Source of the DNA: Bifidobacterium bombi DSM 19703
GTDB taxonomy: Bacteria > Actinomycetota > Actinomycetes > Actinomycetales > Bifidobacteriaceae
Assembly (NCBI RefSeq): GCF_000737845.1
Contig: NZ_ATLK01000001.1
Location: 992,001 to 1,056,000 of the forward strand
Length of the DNA: 64,000 nt
Direction: 5' to 3'
The notes beneath the pieces are model-generated. The model did not search any database and was not told the DNA's origin. It worked only from the letters and a program-made list of their open reading frames with translations. The translations under genes were made by a program, and so were the position numbers. This document shows, piece by piece, positions 45,104-55,191 of this stretch. Within the stretch, counting starts at the first letter, position 1, and each line of letters begins with the position of its first letter.

Positions 45104-47152
45104 TCACTCTACCTGTTCGGAAAGCTCCATCCACTCGTTCTCAAGTCCCTGGGACTCCTCAGCATTGCTCTGCAACTGCGAGTTAAGCTTGGCCAGCCCC
45201 TCGAAATCGCTGGGGTCATGAACCGTCATGCGTCTCTCGATGCCGGACCTGACCTCCTCAAGCTTCGCCAGTTTGCGCTCTATGGCACTGATGCGACGGG
45301 TCGCATCGTGGAAGGCCCTGCCCGTGAGCTTGGGAGTGGCGGAGTCATCTGTGGCACCGCCACCGGCATTAACCTCGGAACCCTCGAAAGCAGTGTCGCC
45401 AGCTGAAGCGGTCGACGCAGATCCAGCGGAGCCGGACCCGCCCCTACCGGATCCACCACCGGTGTTGCCGCGGCCGTTCAGCTCATCAAGAGTTTCGCCG
45501 TTTTCGATGCGCCGCACCATATCAAGATAGTCATCCACGCCGCCGGGAAGATGACGCACCTTCCCACCGATGAGCGCAAACTGCTGATCGGTGACCCGTT
45601 CCAACAGGTACCGGTCATGTGAGACCACGATGAGAGTCCCGGGCCAGGAATCAAGCAGATCCTCCATGACAGCGAGCATGTCGGTGTCAAGGTCGTTGCC
45701 TGGTTCGTCCAGGATCAGGACGTTGGGTTCATCGAGCAATATCAGCAGCAACTGCATGCGTCGCTTCTGCCCGCCGGAAAGATCTCGAATCGGGGTCATC
45801 AGCTGGGCCCCGGTGAAGCCCAACCGTTCCATGAGTTGGCCCGTGGTCACTTCCTTGCCGTCAAGCTCGTAGGTCGGCTTGTAGCGGCTCAGCACCTCCT
45901 TGATCTTGTACTTGCCAAGGCGCTCCAATTCGTCCAGGCGCTGCGAGAGCACCGCGAACTTCACCGTCTTTCCGACCTTCACATGGCCAGTGGTCGGGGT
46001 GAGGGAACCGTCGATGATCTTCAGCAGCGTCGATTTGCCGGCGCCGTTGGCACCTACGATGCCGAAACGATCACCGGGGCCGATGAGCCAGGTGACGTCA
46101 TCGAGCACCTCACGACCACGAACCGTCACCGTCCGTGCGGCGCTCGTACCATCCGCTCTGTCCCCGCCATCGACCGCGATCTGAACGGAACCCATCGCCT
46201 TAGGCTCCTCATATAGTGCGGAGACCGTATCCGCTCCCTCGACGACGCCACGCTCGTGCTCATAGATCTGGGTCACACCCTTGAGGTCCACCACCTGCTT
46301 GCCCAAACGTGAGGTGGCCATGCGTTTGAGTTCCAAAGTGTTGCGAAGCGGCGGCACATCGTCGATGAGGGCATGCGCCTGCTTGACGTGGAACTTCTGT
46401 TTCGTGGCTCGGGCCCGGGCTCCACGCGTGAGCCAGGCAAGCTCCTTACGCGCCAGGTTGCGTCTGCGCTCCTCACGGATATCGGCCTGCCGATCCCGTT
46501 CGACGCGCTGCAGCATGTACGCGCTGTAACCTCCCTCAAAGGGATCGATGACGCCGTCGTGCACCTCCCACATGGATTCGCACACCTCATCCAGGAACCA
46601 GCGGTCGTGCGTGACAAGCAGCAGCGCACCCTGCCCCTTGCTCCAACGATTCTTCAAATGCTCAGCCAACCAGTGAATGGTGACGATATCCAGATGGTTC
46701 GTGGGTTCGTCGAGTGCCAGGATATCCCAATCCTTCAGCAGCAACCGCGTCAGATCCGCGCGCCTCCGCTGCCCGCCCGAGAGCGACCCCACCTTGGCAT
46801 CCAGACTCAGACCTCCGAGCAGCGCCTCCACAATCTGCCGGGAGCGCGGGTCCGAGGCCCACTCGTAGTCCTCTCTGCCTTCCAAAGCGGCCTGACGTAC
46901 CGTCGCGTCGTCGTCGAGCGAATCCCTCTGGCTCAGCAGGCCGAAAGTGACGCCGTTGCGACGGGTCACCTGCCCCGAATCCGGAATCTGCGACCCACTG
47001 AGCAACTGCAGCAATGTGGATTTCCCGTCACCGTTGCGCCCGACGATGCCGATGCGGTCACCCTCATTGACCCCCTGGGTCACATCTGTGAAAATGGTTT
47101 TAGTGGCGAATTCCAGTGATACGTGTTCAAGTCCCAAATCAAAAGTAGGCAT
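45104..47152 (-). CDS. ABC-F family ATPase (Uup-like)
   Basis: A 682-residue soluble protein with two ABC cassettes and no membrane helices, so it acts on the ribosome and not as a pump. NBD1: GRNGDGKST, LSGGQRRR, LALDEPTNHLD. NBD2: GANGAGKST, LSGGQKRR, LILDEPGNDLD. The linker (about 225-290) is basic and helical. A coiled coil forms the C-terminus (TRRISAIERKLAKLEEV). This arrangement, with a PGND-type second Walker B, is closest to Uup. Roles include rescue of stalled ribosomes; some ABC-F proteins protect against antibiotics, but nothing here shows that. The ribosome site is weak. Confidence 0.88.
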   Translation of the reverse strand: MPTFDLGLEHVSLEFATKTIFTDVTQGVNEGDRIGIVGRNGDGKSTLLQLLSGSQIPDSGQVTRRNGVTFGLLSQRDSLDDDATVRQAALEGREDYEWASDPRSRQIVEALLGGLSLDAKVGSLSGGQRRRADLTRLLLKDWDILALDEPTNHLDIVTIHWLAEHLKNRWSKGQGALLLVTHDRWFLDEVCESMWEVHDGVIDPFEGGYSAYMLQRVERDRQADIREERRRNLARKELAWLTRGARARATKQKFHVKQAHALIDDVPPLRNTLELKRMATSRLGKQVVDLKGVTQIYEHERGVVEGADTVSALYEEPKAMGSVQIAVDGGDRADGTSAARTVTVRGREVLDDVTWLIGPGDRFGIVGANGAGKSTLLKIIDGSLTPTTGHVKVGKTVKFAVLSQRLDELERLGKYKIKEVLSRYKPTYELDGKEVTTGQLMERLGFTGAQLMTPIRDLSGGQKRRMQLLLILLDEPNVLILDEPGNDLDTDMLAVMEDLLDSWPGTLIVVSHDRYLLERVTDQQFALIGGKVRHLPGGVDDYLDMVRRIENGETLDELNGRGNTGGGSGRGGSGSAGSASTASAGDTAFEGSEVNAGGGATDDSATPKLTGRAFHDATRRISAIERKLAKLEEVRSGIERRMTVHDPSDFEGLAKLNSQLQSNAEESQGLENEWMELSEQVE

Positions 47153-47385
47153 AATGCTTCAATGCTACCGCTGGTGCAGGTCTTTGCTCTCGCGCACGAC
47201 CGCCTATGACGCCGTGACGGGCCAATGCTGTTGACCCCGATAGCCACCCTGTGAAGAGGATTCCGTTCAGCAGAGCATGTCCGCCTGCGCGGTTTAGCCC
47301 GACTTCGACGGTCATGAAAATCCACCGCGCACAAGCCGTATGCACCTGGCAACAGGCGGGAACTCCGCTGAACGAAATCACATGG

Positions 47386-48516
47386 TCATACCAGCAATCT
47401 CATCAAGTTCTGCGTGCATGAGGCAACATTGTCCAACGTCCCGGCGATGGCTTCCTGAAGGGAGACCGCACCTGGCGAGACCGAGAACACAGCGTCGATA
47501 CCGACATCGTACAGTTGCTCGATGCCGGCTCCTTTGCTCCCAGCCAAAGCAATCACCTTGCATTGCGGAGAGACGGATTTCACGGCCTGTGCCGTTCCCA
47601 TCGGCGCCTTGCCATATTGGGTCTGGTAATCGATTCCTCCCTCACCGGTGAAGCACACATCGGCACCCTGCGCCTTTTCCTTCAGATGGGTGGCTTCGAC
47701 GACCGTCTGTACACCCGAACGCATCGCCGCATGAGTGAACGCAAGGAAACCCGCACCAAGCCCGCCGGCCGCGCCAGCGCCTGGAACACCTTCGACCTCG
47801 CGCCCCAACTGGTCGCGAATCAAGGCCGCATAGTGACGTAACGCATCGTCAAGTACAGACACCATATCACCGGTCGCACCCTTTTGCGGTCCGAACACCG
47901 CCGAGGCACCACGCTCACCCGTCAATGGGTTCGTGACATCGGAGGCAAGGAGAATCCGCACGGAATCCAGACGCGCGTCCAGCCCGGACACATCGATGGA
48001 GCTCAGATCTGCGAGCGCGGCACCACCGAAAGGCAGCTCACGTCCCTGATCGTCAAGTAATCTCACGCCGAGCGCCTGAGCCATGCCGGCGCCGCCGTCA
48101 TTCGTGGCGCTTCCCCCTAAACCGATGATGAATGACGTCACGCCACGATCGAGGGCGTCCTCGATGAGTTCGCCAGTGCCGAACGTAGTGGTGCGCAATG
48201 GGTCCTTGGTATCGTCATTGACGAACTGGATACCACTGGCCGCCGCCATCTCGATGACCGCAGTCACTCCATCACCCAACAGACCGTACCACGCCGTGAC
48301 CGGAGTGCCCAACGGCCCCGTGACTTCGGCGCTGACGAGTTCCCCGCCGGTGGCGTCCACCAAGGACTGCACCGTTCCCTCTCCACCGTCGGCCATCGGC
48401 ACTTTGACGCATTCGGCACCCGGGGCGACGACCCTCACCCCTTTTTCAATGGCATCCGCGACTTCCTTGGCAGTGGCCGCTCCCTTGAACGAATCCGGTG
48501 CTATGACGATTTTCAT
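47386..48516 (-). CDS. glxK: glycerate kinase
   Basis: A 376-residue GlxK-type glycerate kinase, which phosphorylates D-glycerate to 2-phosphoglycerate or 3-phosphoglycerate. It begins MKIVIAPDSFKGAATAKEVA and has PMADGGEGTVQSLVDATGG, IGLGGSATNDGGAGM, GAAGGLGAGFLAF and FTGEGGIDYQT. The ATG at 48516 has AAAGGAG 5 nt before. It lies 33 bp after the permease gene on the same strand, so the two form an operon. The operon is divergent from a CdaR-type regulator, supporting a glycerate-use module. Confidence 0.94.
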   Translation of the reverse strand: MKIVIAPDSFKGAATAKEVADAIEKGVRVVAPGAECVKVPMADGGEGTVQSLVDATGGELVSAEVTGPLGTPVTAWYGLLGDGVTAVIEMAAASGIQFVNDDTKDPLRTTTFGTGELIEDALDRGVTSFIIGLGGSATNDGGAGMAQALGVRLLDDQGRELPFGGAALADLSSIDVSGLDARLDSVRILLASDVTNPLTGERGASAVFGPQKGATGDMVSVLDDALRHYAALIRDQLGREVEGVPGAGAAGGLGAGFLAFTHAAMRSGVQTVVEATHLKEKAQGADVCFTGEGGIDYQTQYGKAPMGTAQAVKSVSPQCKVIALAGSKGAGIEQLYDVGIDAVFSVSPGAVSLQEAIAGTLDNVASCTQNLMRLLV

Positions 48517-48548
48517 ATGCTCTCCTTTCACTGTCAGTCCAACGCCTC

Positions 48549-49847
48549 TCAGAACACGAGGTACATCAACGAGGCGACGATGGTCATCGTCAGACCTACC
48601 AGGAACTCGAATGGCACCACTTTCATACGTTCGCCAAGAGTCATGTTGACCGACTTCGCGGTGACATGGAAATAGTTGCCGTGCGGCAGCTGATCGATGA
48701 CCGTGGCACCCGCCTGCATCGTGACGGCGGCCGCGACTGGCGAAACCCCGAATCTGAGGATGGCGCTTCCGAACGAGCTACTGCCCAAAATCACCGCGGT
48801 CGAGGTGGATGCGGATGCAGCACCCATCAGTATGCCGGCGATCGGGGCCAGGAACGAACCGGAAATGCCCATGCCGGTTATCAGACGCACAATCTGCTGG
48901 GGCAGATCGGAAGTGGTGATGAGGCCGCCCAAGGCACCGGCGCCGATGAGAATGAGTACTACATCCACCATACGATTCAATCCGGCTTTGGTGTAGTCCA
49001 GAATGTGCCCACCCTGCTTCATGGCGAACAGACCTATGATGGAGGCGATCGGAAGAATGTACATGGCATCCACTTGGAACCGCTGCAACAAACCGATATG
49101 CAGCAAGGATCCCACAGGATTGACCATCAGAAGGACGACAGCAACGACCGGGGCTACCAAAGCCCGGCCGATTGACGGAAGTTCCTTGTCCCCCTTCGCG
49201 TCGCCACCGCCCTTATCCAGGTCGGCCATGGTCACGACGGTGCCCCTGTGCTGCGTGAGTGTGGCCAGCAGGACCGCGACGGCAAGACCGCACAGCGCCG
49301 GTATGAAACTCGCTATCATGACCTGCGACGGCTGGATTTTGAACCCTGACGCCACCGCTATGGTGTTGGGGTTCGGGGAGATGATGTTGCCGGCCTTGCC
49401 GCCACCGGAAAGAGCCACAAGAATCGCAAGCTTGGATATCTTCATCTTGGAGCCAACCTCGATTGCAATCGGTGCCACGATGAGCACCGCCACCGGAATG
49501 AACACACCTACGGCGCACAGTATCATGGTCGCGAAAGCCAACGAGAATATGGCCAGCCCCTCACCGAATTTCGACACGATGGTCCTGGCTATGGTGTCCG
49601 CCGCACCTGATTCCATCATGACGCCCGCCAACACACCGGCCGCAAGCACGCGGACCACTGTGCCCATGACGCTCTGCGAACCTTTGATGACGATGTCCAC
49701 GGTTTGCGAAAAACTCGCACCACCGATCAGGCAACCGACAATGGCGCCCAGCAGCAGCGCGTATGTGGTGTTGAGTTTCATCAAAATGAGCGCGATGGCC
49801 AAAGCAAGACCCAGCAACGCCGCCCACCAGCCAACGGTAATGGTCAT
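48549..49847 (-). CDS. GntP-family permease, probable glycerate transporter
   Basis: A 432-residue membrane protein with about 12 hydrophobic helices and GntP landmarks: LALAIALILMKLNTTYALLLGA, ALSGGGKAGNIISPNPNTIA, ASTSTAVILGSS and INQLPHG-like IDQLPHGNYFH near the end. These permeases import sugar acids with protons. The neighbouring glycerate kinase points to glycerate; gluconate is the classical alternative, but no gluconate kinase is present. The ATG at 49847 has AAGGAGG 6 nt before; earlier in-frame ATGs do not. Confidence 0.9.
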   Translation of the reverse strand: MTITVGWWAALLGLALAIALILMKLNTTYALLLGAIVGCLIGGASFSQTVDIVIKGSQSVMGTVVRVLAAGVLAGVMMESGAADTIARTIVSKFGEGLAIFSLAFATMILCAVGVFIPVAVLIVAPIAIEVGSKMKISKLAILVALSGGGKAGNIISPNPNTIAVASGFKIQPSQVMIASFIPALCGLAVAVLLATLTQHRGTVVTMADLDKGGGDAKGDKELPSIGRALVAPVVAVVLLMVNPVGSLLHIGLLQRFQVDAMYILPIASIIGLFAMKQGGHILDYTKAGLNRMVDVVLILIGAGALGGLITTSDLPQQIVRLITGMGISGSFLAPIAGILMGAASASTSTAVILGSSSFGSAILRFGVSPVAAAVTMQAGATVIDQLPHGNYFHVTAKSVNMTLGERMKVVPFEFLVGLTMTIVASLMYLVF

Positions 49848-49949
49848 GTCAATCCTCCTTCGGAAACTGAAATACCTCGATGACGCACGGGGCCGCATCA
49901 TGAACACGTGTGTCCCGGCGCTCACCCCTCTTCAACAGTGACGTACATC

Positions 49950-49966
49950 ACACATACAGTATGTGT
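49950..49966. promoter_or_regulatory. palindrome in the gntP / cdaR divergent region
   Basis: Perfect inverted repeat ACACATA-CAG-TATGTGT, about 103 bp from the permease start and 132 bp from the regulator start. It is the only strong palindrome in this divergent promoter region and a good candidate for the CdaR-type operator. Confidence 0.5.
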
Positions 49967-50097
49967 CCGAAAATCCGAAAGTTCCATGTATTCACGCCTA
50001 CCGATTATTCATAAAAAACGGTAAACTCTGTTACACGTACTATTTCCTGAACGTAGGCTGTCGATTCATCAACGCCATACGTCGAAACGAGATGCAT

Positions 50098-51345
50098 ATG
50101 ACCATCGATCCGAAAATCGCCCAAACCATCGTCTCGAACATCAAGGACGTCCTCCACCACGAGATCAATTTCTTCGACACCCAGGGGACGATCATCGCCA
50201 GTACCGACCCGTCGCGCGTCGGCAACATCCATGGTGGAGCCGTTCTGGCCATCGCGCAGAAACGCACGGTGACCGTGGATGGGACTCACCGCTACCCCGG
50301 CGCCCGCGACGGGATCAATGTGCCGGTCCTGTTCAACGGCGAGGTCGTGGCCGTGGTCGGGGTGACAGGAAATGCGGAAGAAGTGGAGGACTTCGGCAAC
50401 ATACTCAAGAAGATGACCGAGATCCTGATCAGAGAGAACCTCAACCAAATCAGCAACTTCGACCGTAGGCTGATGGTGGCGGACGTCGTTCTCCTCCTAT
50501 CGAACGAGCATAAGGACTCGGGACTCCTCAACGTGCTTGCCTCCACCCTGCGAGTCGACCTGTCCACCCCAAGGCGCGCCATAATCGGCAGGACGCTCAC
50601 CGGAACGCGGGTCGACGAACGAACCTACGAAGCAATCGAGGAACGGAAAGGCGAATTCGGGGATTGCCTCTTTTCAACCACGCCCCAGGAATGCTGCATC
50701 TTCAGTGACTGCAAGGATATCCATCATCTGCGCAGCACGCTGTGCGACGACGCCTTCACCACCCAAGGGCAAGGTCTGTTCTTTGGCATCGGTGAGATCA
50801 TGGACGACTTCAGTGCGTACTGGAAAAGCTATGACCAGGCCTCCTCGGCCGTGGACTGGGGAACATTCATGGCACAGCACGAAAAAACGAGACCGACGAG
50901 CCAGTGTCCCACCATCCCGGCCCCAGGAAACACGTCGTCCAGAAGTCTGTTCCCAAGAGAGGCGATCGACGCGGACCCGGGCTGCGAAGACAACCTACCC
51001 CAAACGGAACGGCTGCCTTCCAACTCAACGGTCTATGGCGATCTCGATTTCGGCATCATCGCACAATCGGTGCCCGGAAAACAAGCCATCGAATTCGTCA
51101 ATCGCATATTCAACGGACTGAACGAGTCGGAAATAGGAGATCTCGAACGCACCTTCGCGGCATATAAGGCATACAACGGAAGTATAACCCGCGCCGCACG
51201 GTCGATGTATGTACACAAGAACACCCTGCAGAACCACCTCAACCGCATCACGGAAAAAACGGGCTACAATCCCAGGGTACTCAAGGACTATTCGATACTG
51301 GACACCGCTTTCCTGCTTCACGACTACCTGCACTGGCATGAGTGA
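50098..51345 (+). CDS. cdaR: CdaR-type sugar-diacid/glycerate regulator
   Basis: A regulator of about 415 residues. The N-terminal diacid-recognition domain is clear (IDPKIAQTIVSNIKDVLHHEINFFD, then GTIIASTDPSRVGNIHGGA). The C-terminus is a PucR-type helix-turn-helix (LERTFAAYKAYNGSITRAARSMYVHKNTLQNHLNRI). E. coli CdaR activates glucarate, galactarate and glycerate genes and responds to glycerate. Divergence from the permease-glycerate kinase pair suggests the same role. The start is uncertain: the ATG at 50098 has GAG at about 7 nt, and the frame is open to 49963. Confidence 0.88.
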   Translation: MTIDPKIAQTIVSNIKDVLHHEINFFDTQGTIIASTDPSRVGNIHGGAVLAIAQKRTVTVDGTHRYPGARDGINVPVLFNGEVVAVVGVTGNAEEVEDFGNILKKMTEILIRENLNQISNFDRRLMVADVVLLLSNEHKDSGLLNVLASTLRVDLSTPRRAIIGRTLTGTRVDERTYEAIEERKGEFGDCLFSTTPQECCIFSDCKDIHHLRSTLCDDAFTTQGQGLFFGIGEIMDDFSAYWKSYDQASSAVDWGTFMAQHEKTRPTSQCPTIPAPGNTSSRSLFPREAIDADPGCEDNLPQTERLPSNSTVYGDLDFGIIAQSVPGKQAIEFVNRIFNGLNESEIGDLERTFAAYKAYNGSITRAARSMYVHKNTLQNHLNRITEKTGYNPRVLKDYSILDTAFLLHDYLHWHE

Positions 51346-51556
51346 CCCGAGCGACGCATCCCGCTCCACGGCCTCGATTCACACCACGGAACGCACTTCG
51401 ACAGGCCGCATTCGCAAAACCGACCACGACCCTACCCACGGCACGAAGCCGGACGGGCGCCACAACTCACACATAGCCAAAGCGCCCATACCGCATTCCC
51501 AGGAAAATCACATCTCGTGGGTGATTCCGTTTGAAGCACGTTCGCAAATCTGATGC

Positions 51557-54500
51557 TCACGCTTTCGAAACGTTCACCTCAAGCTCCCGAACGGAGTCGT
51601 CGGACATTACACTCATCGAAGTGGCGAGGGTCTCATCAGCAATCAGGCCACGGAACCGCTCGACCTTGGTGGCATCGGCGGACGGCACCTTGAGACACAA
51701 CCTGATGCGGTCCGTCACATCAAGACCGGCGGCCTTGCGCTCGTCCTGCACGCAACGGATGGCATCACGGGCATAGCCTTCGGCCAACAGGTCATCGTCG
51801 AGCTCCGTGTTCAGAATCACGAATCCCCCCGAAGGCAACGGAGCGGAAACGTCGTTCGCCCCACCGGACTGATTCTCCTCCTGAACCTGGTTGACCAAAG
51901 TGTACTCGCCTGGTTCAAGCTCGATGTCGCCGTTGGGCGTATGCACCACAGGAACACCGGAGGCGCCGACCTCCCAATCGCCGCTCTTGGACGCACGGAT
52001 GGCGAACTGAACCTGCTTGCCCAACCTCGGTCCGGCGGCACGCGCGTTAACCTTCAGGTCGTGGACAATCTTCAGTCCATGTTCACCTGCATCGGCTACG
52101 GATGAGAATTCCACCGATTTCACGTTCAATTCCGACCTCAGCAGTGCCTCGTACGCCGCCACTGCATCAGGATCGTCCACCAGCACGGTGAGCTTGGAAA
52201 GCGGCTGGCGGACACGGATTTGACTCGACTTGCGCAGGGACAAGGTTGCGGAGACGACCGCGCGCACCTGTTCCATGGCGTCCACCAAGGCTTGGTCATC
52301 CATCAGCACACTGCCGAGCACCGTATCCTGGCCGCCTTGGTTGAGCTCGTCCAGGGAGGGCGCGCAGACCCCCGCGCCATGCGACGCTTCATCACGGCGT
52401 GTGACGAACGGCCACTCGGCCAAGTGAACCGACTGCCCCCCCGTCAGACCGCGCCAGATGGTCTCCGCTTCCATCGGCGCCAAGGGCGCCAGCACGCGCA
52501 TGAATGCCTCAAGCACCGTATACAAGGTGTTGAAGGCGTTCTCGTCCTCATTCCAGAAACGCTCACGGGTGTTGCGGATATACCAGTTGGTGAGCACGTC
52601 GATGAAATCCTGCACCGCGGCGCAGGCATCGGAGATGGCGAAGGTGTCGAGCGCATGCTCCACCGAAACGATGAGCCGACGCAGACGCGCCAACAGATAC
52701 CGGTCCATGCTGGGCAGTCCGGCCACCTCATCGGCCCGCAGTTCACGCGCCTCGTATCCTTTGCCGCCGTTGGAGGCACAGGCATAGAGAGTGAAGAAGT
52801 AATATGAACTCCATACCGGCAGCATGACCTGGCGCACCGTGTCTCGGATGCCATCCTCGGTCACGATGAGATTGCCGCCGCGCAGGATCGGTGAACTCAT
52901 CAGGAACCAGCGCATGGCATCAGAACCATACTTATCGAACACGCCGTTGACATCAGGGTAATTGCGCAGATGCTTGCTCATCTTCTGCCCGTCGTCGCCC
53001 AGCACGATGCCGTGGCAAATCACGTTCTTAAAGGCCGGACGGTCGAAAAGCGCCGTGGCCATGACGTGCAGGACATAGAACCAGCCTCGTGTCTGGCCGA
53101 TGTATTCCACCACATAATCGGCCGGGAAGTGCTGCTCGAAATACTCTTTGTTCTCGAACGGATAGTGGAACTGCGCGAAGGGCATGGAACCCGATTCGAA
53201 CCAGCAATCAAGCACATCGTCGATGCGATGCATATGCGACTTTCCCGTGGGGTCGTCGGGATTCGGCCGCGTCAGCTCGTCGATGTAAGGCCTGTGCATG
53301 TTGATGTTGCCTTCGCCGTCACGCGGGTAATCACCGAAGTCCGCCTTCAGCTCGTCCAGCGATCCGTACACGTCCACACGCGGATGGGCCGGGTCGTCCG
53401 AGACCCACACCGGGATGGGCGAACCCCAGAAGCGGTTGCGGGATATCGACCAATCGCGAGCGTTCGCGAGCCACTTGCCGAACTGACCGTCCTTGACGTT
53501 GTCGGGAATCCAGTTGATGAGTTGGTTGTTCGCCAAAAGTCGGTCTTTGATTGCCGTGACGCGAACGAACCATGAAGAGACCGGCTTGTAGATCAGCGGT
53601 GTCCCGCAACGCCAGCAGTGCGGGTAGGAGTGCACGTAGCTCTTCTCCTCGAACAGCAACGCTCGGCGGTCCTGCGGGATGCCGGCCAGTGGGCCGTCAC
53701 CGTTGCGCAGGTTGCGGATGATCGGCATGTTCGCGTCGAACACATACTCACCCTCGTAATCGGGGCATGCCGAGGTGAAGTGGCATCCGGCATCGAGCAC
53801 GTCGATGGAATTGACTCCATTGGCATTGAGTGTGTTCATATCATCTTCGCCGTAGGGAGCCTGGTGGACCAGGCCGGTTCCTTCGAGCGTGTCGACATAG
53901 TCCGCCGTGAGAATCTGGTAGGCGTTCGGTCCGGGCACATGACCCTGCGAGCGCGCCTCGTCCCCAGCGAAGTACGGAAACACGGGCCAGTAACGCCAAC
54001 CCTTCATCTCTTCGCCCTTGAGTTCGCGCACCACCTCGTAGTCCTTGCCAAGGACCTTCTCGTAGTTCTTGAGCAACGGCTTGCCAAGGTAAAACTTCTT
54101 GCCGGCGAACTTGCCTTCGGTGGGCCGCACCTCCACGTAGTCGATGTCCTGACCGACGACGATGAGGAAGTTCGTGGGCACGGTCCAGGGAGTGGTGGTC
54201 CAGAAGACGGCGTAGGCGTCATCCTCATCACATAGCTTGACGGCCACGGAAACGGTGGTGTCCTGCCTGTCCTGGTACACGTCGTCGTCCATACGCAGCT
54301 CATGCGCGGAAAGCGGAGTGCGGTCTTTGGGGCAGTACGGCAGCACGCGGTAGCCCTTATAGGCCAGGTCCTTGTCATAGAGCGTCTTGAACGCCCACAT
54401 GACGGATTCCATGTAGGTGGTGTCCAAGGTCTTGTACCCGTGCTCGAAGTCCACCCAGCGGGCCTGGCGATGCACGTAGGTCTTCCATTCATCGGTGTAC

Positions 54501-54961
54501 TTAAGGACGGATTTGCGGCACGCGTCGTTGAACTTCTCGATGCCCATCTGTTCGATCTGGTCCACGGACTCGATGCCAAGCTCCTTCTGGGCCTCGAGTT
54601 CGGCGGGCAGACCGTGCGTGTCCCAACCGAAGACACGCTTGACCTTGCGGCCTTTCATGGTCTGGTAGCGCGGTATCACGTCCTTGGCGTAACCGGTGAG
54701 CAGATGCCCGTAATGCGGCAGTCCGTTGGCGAAGGGCGGGCCGTCGAAGAAGACGAACTCGTTGTCGCTGTGGTCACCGCTGGGATTGCGCTCGACCGAT
54801 TTATCGAAAGTGTCGTCCTTGTCCCAGTAGTCCAGAACGGACTCCTCGAGCTGCGGGAAGCTGGGATTGGGGGCTATGCGCTCGGACTGGGCGCCCATGG
54901 CCGCTTTGGGGTATATGTGGCTTCGCGTTTGCGCAGCCGTAAAATTGCTTGATTGACTCAC
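51557..54961 (-). CDS. ileS: isoleucyl-tRNA synthetase (type 2)
   Basis: A 1134-residue class I synthetase charging tRNA-Ile. The HIGH motif reads PHYGHLLTGY and the KMSKS motif QKMSKHLRNYP. CWRCGTPLIYKPVSSWFV and the editing-domain residues are in the expected places. Overall it resembles the eukaryote-like IleRS2 type, which is poorly inhibited by mupirocin; bifidobacteria are known to be naturally mupirocin resistant. I start it at a GTG (54961) because GAGGAG lies 6 nt before it. The same GAGGAG is sequestered by a hairpin in the T-box leader. The frame continues open upstream through the leader, which misleads longest-frame start calls. Confidence 0.96.
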   Translation of the reverse strand: MSQSSNFTAAQTRSHIYPKAAMGAQSERIAPNPSFPQLEESVLDYWDKDDTFDKSVERNPSGDHSDNEFVFFDGPPFANGLPHYGHLLTGYAKDVIPRYQTMKGRKVKRVFGWDTHGLPAELEAQKELGIESVDQIEQMGIEKFNDACRKSVLKYTDEWKTYVHRQARWVDFEHGYKTLDTTYMESVMWAFKTLYDKDLAYKGYRVLPYCPKDRTPLSAHELRMDDDVYQDRQDTTVSVAVKLCDEDDAYAVFWTTTPWTVPTNFLIVVGQDIDYVEVRPTEGKFAGKKFYLGKPLLKNYEKVLGKDYEVVRELKGEEMKGWRYWPVFPYFAGDEARSQGHVPGPNAYQILTADYVDTLEGTGLVHQAPYGEDDMNTLNANGVNSIDVLDAGCHFTSACPDYEGEYVFDANMPIIRNLRNGDGPLAGIPQDRRALLFEEKSYVHSYPHCWRCGTPLIYKPVSSWFVRVTAIKDRLLANNQLINWIPDNVKDGQFGKWLANARDWSISRNRFWGSPIPVWVSDDPAHPRVDVYGSLDELKADFGDYPRDGEGNINMHRPYIDELTRPNPDDPTGKSHMHRIDDVLDCWFESGSMPFAQFHYPFENKEYFEQHFPADYVVEYIGQTRGWFYVLHVMATALFDRPAFKNVICHGIVLGDDGQKMSKHLRNYPDVNGVFDKYGSDAMRWFLMSSPILRGGNLIVTEDGIRDTVRQVMLPVWSSYYFFTLYACASNGGKGYEARELRADEVAGLPSMDRYLLARLRRLIVSVEHALDTFAISDACAAVQDFIDVLTNWYIRNTRERFWNEDENAFNTLYTVLEAFMRVLAPLAPMEAETIWRGLTGGQSVHLAEWPFVTRRDEASHGAGVCAPSLDELNQGGQDTVLGSVLMDDQALVDAMEQVRAVVSATLSLRKSSQIRVRQPLSKLTVLVDDPDAVAAYEALLRSELNVKSVEFSSVADAGEHGLKIVHDLKVNARAAGPRLGKQVQFAIRASKSGDWEVGASGVPVVHTPNGDIELEPGEYTLVNQVQEENQSGGANDVSAPLPSGGFVILNTELDDDLLAEGYARDAIRCVQDERKAAGLDVTDRIRLCLKVPSADATKVERFRGLIADETLATSMSVMSDDSVRELEVNVSKA

Positions 54962-55191
54962 CGCGTACTCCTCACTAGCAGGTACATTCCTGCGAGGACG
55001 AACAGCCGTTGCATCGACCGCCGCGGTACCACCCCGCTTGCCGCACGCGCACCCTTGGAAGGAAAGCACGACGCGCGACCGCTTGAAACGGGCTATACGG
55101 GCCCACCCGTCGGTTCTAATAAGCCAGCGAAGCGCCATACCCGCCGGCCGTTCTTCCGAAAGCTCCCCGCTGATGACGGATCAACGCCTAT
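54962..55191 (-). promoter_or_regulatory. T-box riboswitch (translational) upstream of ileS
   Basis: The minus strand carries the T-box core GGGGTGGTACCGCGG (55035-55021), which pairs with the tRNA acceptor end. A short stem I region contains CATCAGCGGGGAGC and TTCGGAAGAAC (about 55175-55150), the layout of actinobacterial ileS T-boxes. The likely specifier is ATC (Ile) at 55174-55172. A sequestering hairpin follows: TCCTCGCAGG (54998-54989) pairs with CCTGC (54982-54978) and GAGGA (54973-54969), covering the ileS ribosome site. Uncharged tRNA-Ile would free the site and raise IleRS synthesis. No intrinsic terminator is present, so control is at translation. Confidence 0.88.
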
